A stretch of DNA of 35,745 bases, taken from contig JAOUHE010000001.1 of NCBI GenBank assembly GCA_029865285.1, forward strand, positions 1 to 35,745, read 5' to 3'. Below are positions 9,001 through 16,658 of the stretch, piece by piece (position 1 is the stretch's first letter; each line of letters begins with the position of its first letter). The notes beneath the pieces are model-generated. The model had not been told where the DNA came from. It searched no databases and worked only from the letters and a program-made list of their open reading frames with translations. The translations under genes were made by a program, and so were the position numbers. Source of the DNA: Chloroflexota bacterium (GTDB lineage Bacteria; Chloroflexota; Limnocylindria; QHBO01).

Positions 9001-9145
9001 GCTCGGCACGGTCGTGATCGGCGGCCTGCTGAGCTCGACCTTCCTGACGCTGATCGTGGTTCCGGTGGTCTATTCGCTGGTCGACGGCGTCAAGGCGCGC
9101 CTCCGCCGGCGACCATCAACCGTCGGGGCGGCTGTCACGAACTGA
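6005..9145 (+). CDS. RND-family efflux transporter (HAE1/AcrB-like), permease subunit
   Basis: 1046-residue inner-membrane proton-driven exporter, close to the length of AcrB. TM1 is at about 12-30 after the short cytoplasmic start FSELAVAKR. Two large extracytoplasmic loops flank two six-helix bundles, giving the usual 12 membrane segments. TM4 carries GGLAVAVGRVVDDSIVVLENI, with the paired Asp residues of the proton relay, and the loop GPREVASAITASTLTTVAVFMPL follows. The second half has GFLMLIGIVVTNAIVLLD and the TRVRPILMTAIATILALVPLA segment. I set the start at GTG 6005 because AGGAG (5992-5996) sits eight bases upstream and the family start motif follows; the frame extends upstream without family features. 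No adaptor or outer-membrane channel gene is adjacent. Followed after eight bases by an ECF sigma gene. Confidence 0.95.
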   Translation: MHRFSELAVAKRSVVLLLAGGLFLAGLLAWGSLKQELVPDVEFPIVTVIAPYPGAGAADVTEQVAKPIERAIGAIPGIDTIQSTSANSIALVIAEFDYGTDVREVTSLIEENLATAGLPASVTPQVTPFNINSTPVLFSSISATSADGLEAAARIAREEIVPELSAISGVAAVELTGGLQERLLITLDPVKLADAGISTQQVIGLLTANNLTFPGGGLNTGEQTIPVTTIGRFASVAEVRDLVVGVRQPAPGGPTDAPAFPQPITLADLGTVEIVAQATTGYGRSDGKPALSLTVSKTQDANTVEVAQAAQALLDEIAARHTDSLTVSTIADQSVFIIDSRDGLLREGGLGAIFAVVTIFLFLFSLRSTFVAAVSIPLSLLIALVGMQFSGISINIMTLGGLAVAVGRVVDDSIVVLENIYRHRALGDDRMTAVLRGPREVASAITASTLTTVAVFMPLGFAGGFISQFFLPFALTVTFALVGSLFVALTVIPVLAYLLMGRVSTAVDETGEPRNSLWVHVYDPTIRFALRNRWTKLGVVALSAALFVGSLALVPLLPTQFLSSGSEKILRVTVAPPSGASSAAVLERAIEAEAILIDDPMVEQVQTTVPGEGDTGFQTLFAAQSGRPANSAVLTVRLDSTVDLVEYAVTLAEDLDPVRGDGFDVAVGQQGGATSNALTVIVTASDPGQVETATAALMDALGDLSGFTNLTTDLVRAAPEIQVRVDPNKAVALGTTAAQIGAEVRGALTGQTVSRIQFPDSDPLDVVVRIDPAATASLADLESLPVGTVARASLGTVATVEQVEVQGTITRIDQAPSASVKAEITSEDTGAVSASVQAVIDDLKASGAIPAGVSVELAGVSQQQAEAFGGLFAAMGIAILLVFVMLVFTFNSLITPFIILFSLPLATIGAFPALVLTGRPIGVSALIGFLMLIGIVVTNAIVLLDLVERLKADGHSTRDALVEGGKTRVRPILMTAIATILALVPLAAGFNEGSIIAAELGTVVIGGLLSSTFLTLIVVPVVYSLVDGVKARLRRRPSTVGAAVTN

Positions 9146-9153
9146 GGCGGGCG

Positions 9154-9681
9154 TTGGTCCTGTCTGTGTACCGTGGCCATCTTGGGGCGACAACTACGAG
9201 AACAGGCGACCGACCGCTGTCTGACGCCGACTTCGGCGAGCAGTTCAGCCTGATGCGCGGCCGGCTGCTGGCGATCTGCGGTGGGCTGGTGGGGTCGGAC
9301 GAGGCTGAGGACATCGTGCAGGAGACCTACCTGCGCGCCCGGCACAACCTGCGCACCCTGCGGGAGTCGGCCGCACTCGAGGGGTGGGTGACCCGCATCG
9401 CCGTCAACCTGTGCTACTCGCACCATGCGCGCGGCGGGACGCTCCGCAGACTTCTCCCGGCGCTGTTGCCCGCACAGGCATACCAGGGCGGCGACCTCGG
9501 CCTGCGCGACATGCTCGAGCGGTTGCCGCCGCGCGAGCGCACCGTGACGGTGCTCCACTACGGGCACGGCTACGCGTTCGACGAGATCGCGAGGCTGCTG
9601 TCGATCTCCCCGGAGAACGCGCGGAAGATCGCGTCGCGCACGCGGCGCAAGCTCGCGGCCGAGTGGCGGAGGTCCGGTTGA
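9154..9681 (+). CDS. ECF-type RNA polymerase sigma factor
   Basis: 175-residue sigma-70 family factor with only regions 2 and 4. Region 2 (about 27-95) includes SDEAEDIVQETYLRAR, the core-binding/-10 element, and WVTRIAVNLC. Region 4 (about 125-170) shows LPPRERTVTVLHYGHGYAFDEIARLLSIS followed by NARKIASRTRRKLAAEWR, the helix-turn-helix that reads the -35. The most likely start is the TTG at 9154, preceded by GAGGCGGG; a GTG at 9166 would trim four residues. It starts eight bases after the RND gene, and its TGA overlaps the TTG start of the anti-sigma gene, so the three genes are probably one transcript. It may control its own operon, including the pump; no matching promoter was identified. 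Confidence 0.92.
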   Translation: MVLSVYRGHLGATTTRTGDRPLSDADFGEQFSLMRGRLLAICGGLVGSDEAEDIVQETYLRARHNLRTLRESAALEGWVTRIAVNLCYSHHARGGTLRRLLPALLPAQAYQGGDLGLRDMLERLPPRERTVTVLHYGHGYAFDEIARLLSISPENARKIASRTRRKLAAEWRRSG

Positions 9682-10367
9682 CGACCCGGTGCGAGTTGAC
9701 CGCGGCGGTCTTCGAGGCCGCGCTCGACGGATCACTGACTGACGACCAGCGGCGCCACGCCGAAACGTGCGACGCGTGCCAGGCTGGGCTGGCGCAGGTG
9801 CCGCGCTTCGATGGACAGCTCCGCGCCGCTGCGCAGTCACTGGTGACCGCTCCACTTCCGGTTACCGCGCTGGAGGCGGGGCCGGCCGCCGGCCCCCGGC
9901 TCGGAACGGAGTCGGTGCTCCGGCTCATGGCAGCCGCCGCGATTGCCGGCGTGGTCCTGCTTGCCGCCCAGTCGGGCTACCTCCGCGTCGGAGCGCCGCC
10001 GGCGGCCGCTGCCTCTCCCGAGGCGACATTTCGGTTGCACATCGTCGTGCGCAACTACCGACCGGCCACGGAGTTGCTCGAGGTCAGATCTGGTGCCGGG
10101 GCAGGGGCGGTGATCCTGGAGATTCCGGTCGCCGGCTGCCGTATCGCCTACATGGCGGTCCCGCTCGGGGACGCATGGAGCGTCGTCTTCAACGGCCAGC
10201 GCGAGGCCGCCGGTCCCTCTTCGCCGATCGCGGGCGAAGTGCGCCAGGATCTTTCCGTCCGGATCAGCCGGCCGATTGCCACCACCGTGGTCTTCGACGG
10301 CGTCCCCGAGGAAGCCTCGCTCGACGCGGACGCGCTCGCCGGCACGGTGCTCAGCCCCTGTCGGTAG
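9678..10367 (+). CDS. Membrane-bound zinc-finger anti-sigma factor
   Basis: 229-residue protein. The N-terminus has C5 and HAETCDAC (H27, C31, C34), the H-x3-C-x2-C zinc-binding anti-sigma motif (zf-HC2 type). A membrane segment follows at about 82-103 (VLRLMAAAAIAGVVLLAAQ), then an extracytoplasmic domain of ~120 residues rich in beta strands with C154 and C228 that could pair. I place the start at TTG 9678 because GGAGG (9668-9672) lies five bases upstream and the codon overlaps the sigma stop (TTGA); GTG 9663 is the alternative. It should hold the ECF sigma factor at the membrane and release it on an envelope signal. The outer domain is not a family I recognise. Confidence 0.85.
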   Translation: MTTRCELTAAVFEAALDGSLTDDQRRHAETCDACQAGLAQVPRFDGQLRAAAQSLVTAPLPVTALEAGPAAGPRLGTESVLRLMAAAAIAGVVLLAAQSGYLRVGAPPAAAASPEATFRLHIVVRNYRPATELLEVRSGAGAGAVILEIPVAGCRIAYMAVPLGDAWSVVFNGQREAAGPSSPIAGEVRQDLSVRISRPIATTVVFDGVPEEASLDADALAGTVLSPCR

Positions 10368-10408
10368 CCTCTCGTCACATCGGGGGCCGGTCATCGGTCT
10401 TGGTGGTG

Positions 10409-11470
10409 ATGACCGCTCGAACTGTCTTCGGCCCCGCACGCCCGCCACGCTGGTGGCTTGGCGTCATGGTCGTGAGCGTGTTGGCGCTCGGCGCCTGCAG
10501 TTCTGGCAGCCCCGCGTCCTCGGCCAGCTTCCTCCCTGGCTCCGAGCGCGGGTCTCCATCCGTGGCGACCTCCGCCACGTCCGCGCCGGAAGCGGTCGAG
10601 ACGGCGAATCCGCCGCCGTCCGGCCATCCGGCAGCGGCCCAGTTCACCATCGGTCGCCAACCATGCGGCATTGCCGGCCACGAGTCGACGATCTGGGTGA
10701 CCGATCTGCGCCGCAACGAGATCCTCACCATCGACGCCACGACGAACACGATCCTGTCACGGACCAACGTCGGCTCCTCGCCGTGCGCCATCACCTACCG
10801 GGACGGCTACCTGTTTGATGCGGAGCGGAACGTCCGCTTCCTCGTCAAGCGCGATGCGGATACGCTCGTGGAGGTCGGCGAGGCATTGGTCAGCCGCGGC
10901 CAGATCTGGGATGTCGACGCCGGCGCGGATTCGATCTGGTTCGTCGACCGCGACTCTGGCCGCGCCGTGCGGGTGAACCCTGCGACGAACGAATCGGTCG
11001 CCGTGGTCGCGGTAGGCGCGCCGGCATCGGGTATCGCCGTCACAGCGGCTGCCGTGTGGGTGGCCGCCGAAGGGGTGGACGAGGTGGTTCGCATTGATCC
11101 GGCGACCAACGAAGTGGTGGCGCGGATTGCGTCCGGCGACGGGCCGCTCTGGGTCGCCGCCGACGAGACGGCTGTATGGGTGACGCACGTGGACGGCAGC
11201 CTGGCCAAGATCGACGCGGTCACCAACGAAGTGCGGCTGCGCCTCGAGCTCGGAGGCCAGCCCGGCGAGGTCGCCATTGCCGCGGGCTTCGTGTGGGTCA
11301 CCAACCAGGAGGGTGGCCTGCTCAGCAAGATCGACCTCGCGACGGGCGAAATCGTGGGCTCGTACGCCATCTACACCGGCCTGGCGGTGGTTCAGCCGGG
11401 TGCCGGCGACCTGTGGGTGACCGGCTACACCGACGGCCTGCTGTGGAGAGTCCCGACGACCCTTCCCTAG
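10409..11470 (+). CDS. Beta-propeller (YVTN/virginiamycin-B-lyase-like) lipoprotein
   Basis: 353 residues. The start ATG is at 10409 after GGTGGTG. A lipoprotein signal peptide ends in LALGAC, with the lipidated Cys at 30, followed by a Ser/Ala/Pro-rich linker to about residue 75. The rest consists of repeated ~40-residue blades with the pattern IDPATNEVVARI...GPLWVAADETAVWVT, typical of YVTN/YncE or Vgb-like seven-bladed propellers. Such proteins bind ligands or partners outside the membrane; no lyase catalytic residues can be assigned. It lies 41 bases after the anti-sigma gene on the same strand and may belong to the same sigma-controlled group. Its TAG shares CTAG (11467-11470) with the stop of the convergent gene. 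Confidence 0.85.
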   Translation: MTARTVFGPARPPRWWLGVMVVSVLALGACSSGSPASSASFLPGSERGSPSVATSATSAPEAVETANPPPSGHPAAAQFTIGRQPCGIAGHESTIWVTDLRRNEILTIDATTNTILSRTNVGSSPCAITYRDGYLFDAERNVRFLVKRDADTLVEVGEALVSRGQIWDVDAGADSIWFVDRDSGRAVRVNPATNESVAVVAVGAPASGIAVTAAAVWVAAEGVDEVVRIDPATNEVVARIASGDGPLWVAADETAVWVTHVDGSLAKIDAVTNEVRLRLELGGQPGEVAIAAGFVWVTNQEGGLLSKIDLATGEIVGSYAIYTGLAVVQPGAGDLWVTGYTDGLLWRVPTTLP

Positions 11471-13440
11471 GGAGCCACCGGCACCAACCGGGTTGCCACG
11501 AATTGGCCCTGGCAGCGCACGACCAGGGCGGCGGGATCGCTGTAGGCGCCGGGGTACAACAGATCCGGTGACCAGTGGCAGGTGCGCGCCGCCGGGTCGT
11601 CATAATGGCCGGTCAGCGTCACCCACTGCTGCTGGTCCGGAAGAGACAGGAGCGTCGGATGACGCGCGGCTGAGCCACACCCGGCGTACGGCGCTTCGAA
11701 GGGCGTGAGCATGATTTCGTACGTGGCCCCGATGCTCACGAGCCAGGCGGGTTCCCAGGTGCCGGGGGAGTAGCCGCCGCATCCGTCGCTGGCGGTGAGC
11801 CAGCCGGTGAACGTGATCGGTGTGTCGCCGAAGCACTCCGCTGCCACCGAACCGGGAATCGCCATCCAGTCGATCTGCGTCGCCGGGAGCTCCGGGCAAC
11901 TGCCGATAACGGAGGTCGCGACCACGCCGAGCACGGGATCGGTTTCGCCGCGCCAGGCGAGGCCATCGGTCGAGTGCCACAGGACCGGGTTGGCACCGGC
12001 GGGGGTCAACACTCTGCCGATGCCGGCAAATCCCGCGTCGCCGCCCGCGATGGCCCACGGCATCACGCCACCGAACCGAGTGTCGCCACTCACCTCGCTC
12101 CACGTTGCTCCGTCCGTGCTTCGCCACAATCGCGCAGGCGCGCCCGACCGGTCATAGCCGCTGAGCAGGAGCGTCGAGCCATTCGAGACCAATGCGGTAA
12201 GCGTCGTATCGGCCATGATCGATTCCGCCGCGGTCTGTCGGGTCCAGGTCAGGGTCGGTTCAGGCAGCGTGGCGCGCCAGATGCTCTGTGCGCCGGTGGC
12301 GTGGTCCGTCACGACCGCGATGATACGGTTGCCGAGGATCGCGAACAGCGGCGAGGAATTGGCCGAGCCGGGGAGAGATCCGCCCGTGGTCCCCCAGCCC
12401 TGACCGTCACGGGCGAAGAACAGGCGCGTGATATCCGGGGCGGTGACCCACGACAAGAACCCCTGCGGGACTGGAACGACGCCCCATCCAGTGACATGTT
12501 CCGGGGAGATCTCCGGGCGGATCTCCGGGAAGCCCACCCGTTGCCACGCTTGGCCGTCGACAGAGAAGTAGGAGTCGTACCAGCCCCCGGGGCCGTCGAC
12601 GGCAGTCATCAGGTAGCCCGTTGTCGAGGCGACTACGCCGCCGGGCGCGATTCCTGGACGGTCAAATGCAGGGAGCGGTGTCCAGGACGTGCCGTCCTCG
12701 GATCGCCAGAGCGCTCCCGCTTCGGTGCCGGTCGGGCTCCTTGTCGCGATGATCCAGCCGGAGGGTCCCCAGGCAGCGCCACGAATGTTCGCTGCCGCTG
12801 CGGTGGGCAGCGAGGTGCGCTGCCATACACCGCCGTCGCTCGACGCCAGCAGCACCGGACGCTCCGGCTCGTCCGAGCGTCTGGGCTCCGATCCCCACGC
12901 CAGGAAGCCGTTCGGACCCGCCGCGACATCCCAGAGATACCCGGGTGTGTTGGTGGGTAGCCTGCTGCGGAGGTCAAGGTAGGGATCGGACGGCGGTCCA
13001 GCGGAGACCCATCCGACCACGTTGTCGCGGCCGAGAACGTTGTACCACTCGTCGCCGTCCGCCTCGACAGGTTCGGACATGATCTGAACCACATCGTCGG
13101 CATGGAAAGCGGCGATCGGGGTTCCGGAGAGCCCGGGCTCCGACCGGAGGCGAAGGTCCTCCACGAGGACGATGGCCGCGAACGGCCCGAAGTAGGAGGC
13201 TATCGGCGTCTCGCCGGGCGCGGGCGTTGCCTGCGGAGAAACGGAGACCGAGGCCGACGGCTCCCCGGAAACCTCGCTCGCGGATGCCGATGGCGAAGGC
13301 GAGGGCGAGCTCGAATCGGCCACCGGTCGCGTTAGGACAAGGCTCCCAGCCAGCAGGATCGCCACGGCGACGAGCAGTGCGGCTCCGCCCAGGACGACCC
13401 AGGTCGTCAGACGCTTGTCGGGGGCGAGCCACCCGGTCAT
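11467..13440 (-). CDS. Membrane-anchored SH3-like / BNR-like repeat protein, function unknown
   Basis: 657 residues from an ATG. A membrane anchor at about 12-35 is followed by a Ser/Pro/Ala-rich spacer (about 43-78). Residues ~84-153 look like a bacterial SH3 domain (LRLRSEPGLSGTPIAAFHADD, WYNVLGRDNVVGWV). The bulk has repeats of the form LLASSDGGVWQRTSLP, LWRSEDGTSWTPLP and LWRSTDGATWSEVSG, i.e. S-x-D-G-x-x-W Asp-box-like turns as in sialidase/BNR propellers. The catalytic Arg triad of sialidases is not evident. The C-terminal ~130 residues contain six or more Cys and may be a separate disulfide-bonded domain. The protein probably faces outside and binds carbohydrate or wall material; that role is inferred. 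Convergent with the propeller lipoprotein. Confidence 0.8.
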   Translation of the reverse strand: MTGWLAPDKRLTTWVVLGGAALLVAVAILLAGSLVLTRPVADSSSPSPSPSASASEVSGEPSASVSVSPQATPAPGETPIASYFGPFAAIVLVEDLRLRSEPGLSGTPIAAFHADDVVQIMSEPVEADGDEWYNVLGRDNVVGWVSAGPPSDPYLDLRSRLPTNTPGYLWDVAAGPNGFLAWGSEPRRSDEPERPVLLASSDGGVWQRTSLPTAAAANIRGAAWGPSGWIIATRSPTGTEAGALWRSEDGTSWTPLPAFDRPGIAPGGVVASTTGYLMTAVDGPGGWYDSYFSVDGQAWQRVGFPEIRPEISPEHVTGWGVVPVPQGFLSWVTAPDITRLFFARDGQGWGTTGGSLPGSANSSPLFAILGNRIIAVVTDHATGAQSIWRATLPEPTLTWTRQTAAESIMADTTLTALVSNGSTLLLSGYDRSGAPARLWRSTDGATWSEVSGDTRFGGVMPWAIAGGDAGFAGIGRVLTPAGANPVLWHSTDGLAWRGETDPVLGVVATSVIGSCPELPATQIDWMAIPGSVAAECFGDTPITFTGWLTASDGCGGYSPGTWEPAWLVSIGATYEIMLTPFEAPYAGCGSAARHPTLLSLPDQQQWVTLTGHYDDPAARTCHWSPDLLYPGAYSDPAALVVRCQGQFVATRLVPVAP

Positions 13441-13529
13441 GGCGCCAACAGTATCGGTCTTCCACTGCGGCTGGACTGCGGTTGGCAGGTCGCGAATCGG
13501 GCAGTCTCGAGCGTATCGAACGCGTGTGC

Positions 13530-13535
13530 TACACT
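13530..13535 (+). promoter_or_regulatory. Possible extended -10 element upstream of the RNA helicase gene
   Basis: TACACT preceded by TGc (TGCTACACT, 13527-13535) resembles an extended -10. The -35 position is weak (TCGAGC around 13507-13512). It lies ~128 bases before the GTG start, leaving a long 5' leader, which is common for cold-responsive helicase mRNAs. Confidence 0.3.
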
Positions 13536-13621
13536 GCGAACTTCCTCGGGCTCCTCAGGCGCACCGGTCTGCGCCTCGGCATTTCCGCAAGACCCCGATT
13601 CACCCCTCGCCCTGACCGGGC

Positions 13622-13636
13622 CCCGCTGCAAGCGGG
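13622..13636 (+). other. Small hairpin just upstream of the helicase ribosome site
   Basis: CCCGCT-GCA-AGCGGG forms a perfect six-base-pair stem with a three-base loop, ending 11 bases before the AGGAG site at 13648-13652. It could affect ribosome access or leader stability; chance is not excluded in GC-rich DNA. Confidence 0.35.
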
Positions 13637-13662
13637 AGGGCCTCGTCAGGAGCTATTCCACC

Positions 13663-15012
13663 GTGTCATTCACTCAACTCGGGCTGACGCCCGATCTGCT
13701 CCGCGCTGTCGCGGATTCCGGCTACACCGAGCCGACCCCCGTTCAGAACGAAGCGATTCCGCTGGTCCTCGCCGGCCGGGACCTGCTGGCCGGCGCCCAG
13801 ACCGGCACCGGCAAGACGGCCGCGTTCGTCCTCCCGATGCTGCAGCGCCTGCACGCCTCGCGTGTCGGCGACTGGCGGCACATCCGCGCCCTCGTCCTTG
13901 TCCCCACCCGCGAACTCGCGATGCAGGTCGAGGAGAGCGTCCGCACCTACGGTATCCATAAGCGTGTTCGCTCGACGACCATCTATGGGGGCGTCGGCTT
14001 CTTTCCCCAGGTGCGCGCCATCCGATCCGGCCCCGAGATCGTGGTCGCCACGCCGGGCCGCCTGCTGGATCACGTCGGGCAGGGGACGATTGACCTGTCC
14101 CGCATCGAGATCCTCGTCCTCGACGAGGCCGATCGGATGCTGGACATGGGCTTCATCCGTGACATCCGAAAGATCATGGCGCTGCTGCCCGCGCGACGGC
14201 AGAACCTCCTCTTCTCGGCGACCTTCTCCGATGAGATCCGTCGCCTGGCCGATGGCCTGCTGGACCGTCCCGCCTTCGTGCAGATCGCTGCTCGCAACAA
14301 GCCCTCTGAGCTGATCGAGCAGGTCATTCACCCGGTCGATCGCGAGCGCAAGCGAGAGTTGCTCAGTCACCTCGTGATGTCACGCAAGATCGACCAGGCG
14401 CTGGTCTTCACCCGTACCAAACACGGGGCCAATCGGCTCGCTGAGCAGCTGGAGCGGGATGGCATTGCGGTCGCGGCGATCCACGGCAACAAGAGCCAGC
14501 CACAGCGCATCCGCGCCCTTGCCGACTTCAAGGCCGGGCGGGTCACGCTGCTGATCGCCACCGAGGTGGCCTCGCGTGGCCTCGACATCGACGCCCTGCC
14601 ACATGTCGTCAACTACGAGATGCCGATGGTCCCCTCCGACTACGTCCACCGCATCGGTCGCACCGGCCGAGCCGGTATCGACGGGATGGCGGTCTCGCTG
14701 GTGTGCGTCGATGAGGCGCCGCTCGTTCACCAGGTCGAGCGGCTGCTCGGCCGTCTGATCCCGGTCGAGACCATTCCTGGGTTCGAGCCCAACCGCGACA
14801 TCCGCCCCGAGCCGATCCGCCTGCGGACCGGTCAGGGCGGGGGACGGCCGATGGGCCGCTCCCGGCCGGGTGGCGCTCCACGACGCCACGTCAACCCCGC
14901 TCCGGCGCGCAGCCACGCCAGCGTCGGCCGCTGGCCGGTCGCTTCGGGCACCTCCATCGGCGGCGGACCCCGCCGCGACACCAGGCGGAGCTACGGCCGT
15001 GCGCGTCCGTAG
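13663..15012 (+). CDS. rhlE: DEAD-box ATP-dependent RNA helicase (RhlE type)
   Basis: 449 residues, GTG start with AGGAG at 13648-13652. All helicase motifs are present: Q motif PTPVQNEAI (25-32), motif I AQTGTGKT (45-52), PTREL, TPGR, DEAD (154-157), SAT (185-187), then in the second RecA domain the LIATEVASRGLDI, YVHRIGRTGRAG and VNYEMP elements. The first ~370 residues are the two-domain core. The C-terminal ~80 residues are Gly/Arg/Pro-rich and basic, as in RhlE/CsdA proteins, and would give non-specific RNA binding. Expected role: unwinding structured mRNA or rRNA during ribosome assembly, decay or cold adaptation in the cytoplasm. The gene stands alone. Confidence 0.94.
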   Translation: MSFTQLGLTPDLLRAVADSGYTEPTPVQNEAIPLVLAGRDLLAGAQTGTGKTAAFVLPMLQRLHASRVGDWRHIRALVLVPTRELAMQVEESVRTYGIHKRVRSTTIYGGVGFFPQVRAIRSGPEIVVATPGRLLDHVGQGTIDLSRIEILVLDEADRMLDMGFIRDIRKIMALLPARRQNLLFSATFSDEIRRLADGLLDRPAFVQIAARNKPSELIEQVIHPVDRERKRELLSHLVMSRKIDQALVFTRTKHGANRLAEQLERDGIAVAAIHGNKSQPQRIRALADFKAGRVTLLIATEVASRGLDIDALPHVVNYEMPMVPSDYVHRIGRTGRAGIDGMAVSLVCVDEAPLVHQVERLLGRLIPVETIPGFEPNRDIRPEPIRLRTGQGGGRPMGRSRPGGAPRRHVNPAPARSHASVGRWPVASGTSIGGGPRRDTRRSYGRARP

Positions 15013-15218
15013 GCGTGGCGGCGCGACAAGAGCTGCGCCGCGTGTGACCCTCTCCGCCACGGGCGCACGTCGTCGGAGGTGGGCGTCCTCTCGGCGGCCG
15101 CTCGACGCCTCGCCGGCGCCGGTCCGCAGGTTGCCGTTGCTCGCTCGCAGGACATCCGCCGCGTCGTAGACTCCGCTGCCACCGACCCGACAACGTCGCA
15201 GCGAGGTCAACCAAGCCG
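15013..15218. other. Intergenic spacer without recognised feature
   Basis: GC-rich stretch between the helicase and the DUF2269-like gene on the same strand. I see no credible gene, RNA or strong terminator hairpin; a GCGAGG ribosome site for the next gene lies near its end (about 15200-15205). Confidence 0.4.
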
Positions 15219-15722
15219 ATGCCTGAGCTCCTTCCGTGGCTTCTCCTCATCCACGTCCTGGCCGCGATCGTCGGGGTGGGGCCAACCTTCGCCTTCCCTT
15301 TGGTTGGGGCGATGGGCGGACGCGAGCCGGCGCATGCGAACTTCGCCACTCGAGTCTCGCTCTCGATCAGCGAGCGGTTCGCCGTGCCCCTGGTCGCGGT
15401 ATCCGGCCTGACCGGAATCGGCATGATCTGGGCGGGCGAATTCGACGTCTTCTCGGCTGAATTTCGCTGGCTGCTGGTGGCGATCGGGATCTACGTCGCG
15501 ACGTACGCGTTCGCCCTCTTCGTCCAGTTGCCGGCCGTCAAGCGTGTGGTCGCGATGACGAGCGGCGGGCCGCCTCCCGGCGCCGCAGCGGGCGCTCCTG
15601 CCGGACCTCCACCCGCGTTGGTCGAGGCGATCACCGTAGTCAAGCGCAACAGCGTCCTGCTGATGTCCGCGTGGACGGTGATCGTCTTCCTGATGGTGGT
15701 CAAGCCGACGCTGGGAACCTGA
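15219..15722 (+). CDS. DUF2269-like integral membrane protein
   Basis: 167 residues, ATG start. Four membrane segments are seen: LLPWLLLIHVLAAIVGVG..., FAVPLVAVSGLTGIGMIW, WLLVAIGIYVATYAFALFV and VLLMSAWTVIVFLMVV. The early LLIHVLAAIVGVGPTFAF and the conserved small residues match the DUF2269 predicted integral membrane proteins, whose role is unknown. A Gly/Ala/Pro-rich loop (about 110-131, GGPPPGAAAGAPAGPPP) between TM3 and TM4 is a local oddity. A heme or quinone role has been imagined for related proteins because of intramembrane His residues; here H12 lies in TM1, but there is no direct evidence. Convergent with the aldose epimerase gene. Confidence 0.8.
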   Translation: MPELLPWLLLIHVLAAIVGVGPTFAFPLVGAMGGREPAHANFATRVSLSISERFAVPLVAVSGLTGIGMIWAGEFDVFSAEFRWLLVAIGIYVATYAFALFVQLPAVKRVVAMTSGGPPPGAAAGAPAGPPPALVEAITVVKRNSVLLMSAWTVIVFLMVVKPTLGT

Positions 15723-15774
15723 TCGCGACCCGGCGCTGGACGCCGCCCTGGCCGCCGCGACGTAGACCTCTGGC

Positions 15775-16644
15775 TCAGCGGCCGTGCGGCGCGACCAGCG
15801 CGAATTCCAGCTCGACGCCGAGAGTGAGTTCCTGTCCCGGATCCAGCACGGTCAGGCCGCCTGGGTGACCATTGAGCAGACGCCACAGCCCCTGGACGGC
15901 GTGGGTCTGCGGCTCGACGGCGACGGCGTCGCGGTCGGCCGGACTCGCCGCCACCACGTACGTCGTCGGCGCCGTAATTCGCATCGTCGCCGCCACACTC
16001 GTGACTGGCCACCGGAGCTCGACCTGCGGGGGCGCGAGGCTGGTCCAGGTCGCGTCCAGGTCCGGCCCCATTGATCTGAGGCCCCGCAGATCGAAGGGCC
16101 CCTCCACCGGCTCGGCTGGTCCCTGACGCCCGGCGTTCATCGGGTGCACTGCGTCTCCTCGAATGGCGACCAGGACCGGCTTGATGAACCATGGGTGGAT
16201 GCCCAGCCCGCCGGGCATCGGGTGCGGTGACCGGTTGATCAGCCGGTAGTCGAGCCGGAGCGACCGGTCACCGACCTCGATCCGCTGCACAACCTCGTAG
16301 TGCCACGGCCAGCCGTCGCCGCCCGCTCGCGTCGTAAAGATCCCGTCACCCCGCGACACCCAGCGACGGTCGTAGACCTGGCCGTGAATCGCCGAGCCGT
16401 CTGGGAAGTTCGAGCCGACCTCGACCTGCTGCTGTCCGACCCTGACCCGGCCGGGTTCGATCCGGTTGCACCACGGGGCCATCACGTAGGCTCCCCAGGC
16501 AAACGGGTCATCCACGTGGGCGGTGGGGTCATCAGGCGTGCGCAGGAGGTCGTGGCCAAACGCGCGCAGGCGGTGGAGGCGAGCGCCGACCCCGGGCAGC
16601 ACCTCCACCTCAAGTGAGCCACTTGCGAATCGCACCGTGTCCAT
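15775..16644 (-). CDS. Aldose 1-epimerase family protein
   Basis: 289 residues from the ATG at 16642-16644; a long upstream extension in frame has no family features. The galactose-mutarotase fold is indicated by PWCNRIEPGRV (around 57-66), the IHGQVYDRRW His (H87), the catalytic His in GLGIHPWF (H150) and the catalytic Glu in AVEPQTH (E244). Length fits GalM-like proteins. It interconverts alpha and beta anomers of sugars; the preferred sugar is unknown, and the xylose genes are several kilobases away. The gene follows 14 bases after the end of the broken peptidase fragment, so it may be transcribed with the FG-GAP gene upstream. No strong ribosome site was seen. Confidence 0.88.
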   Translation of the reverse strand: MDTVRFASGSLEVEVLPGVGARLHRLRAFGHDLLRTPDDPTAHVDDPFAWGAYVMAPWCNRIEPGRVRVGQQQVEVGSNFPDGSAIHGQVYDRRWVSRGDGIFTTRAGGDGWPWHYEVVQRIEVGDRSLRLDYRLINRSPHPMPGGLGIHPWFIKPVLVAIRGDAVHPMNAGRQGPAEPVEGPFDLRGLRSMGPDLDATWTSLAPPQVELRWPVTSVAATMRITAPTTYVVAASPADRDAVAVEPQTHAVQGLWRLLNGHPGGLTVLDPGQELTLGVELEFALVAPHGR

Positions 16645-16658
16645 GCCAGTCGAGCGCC

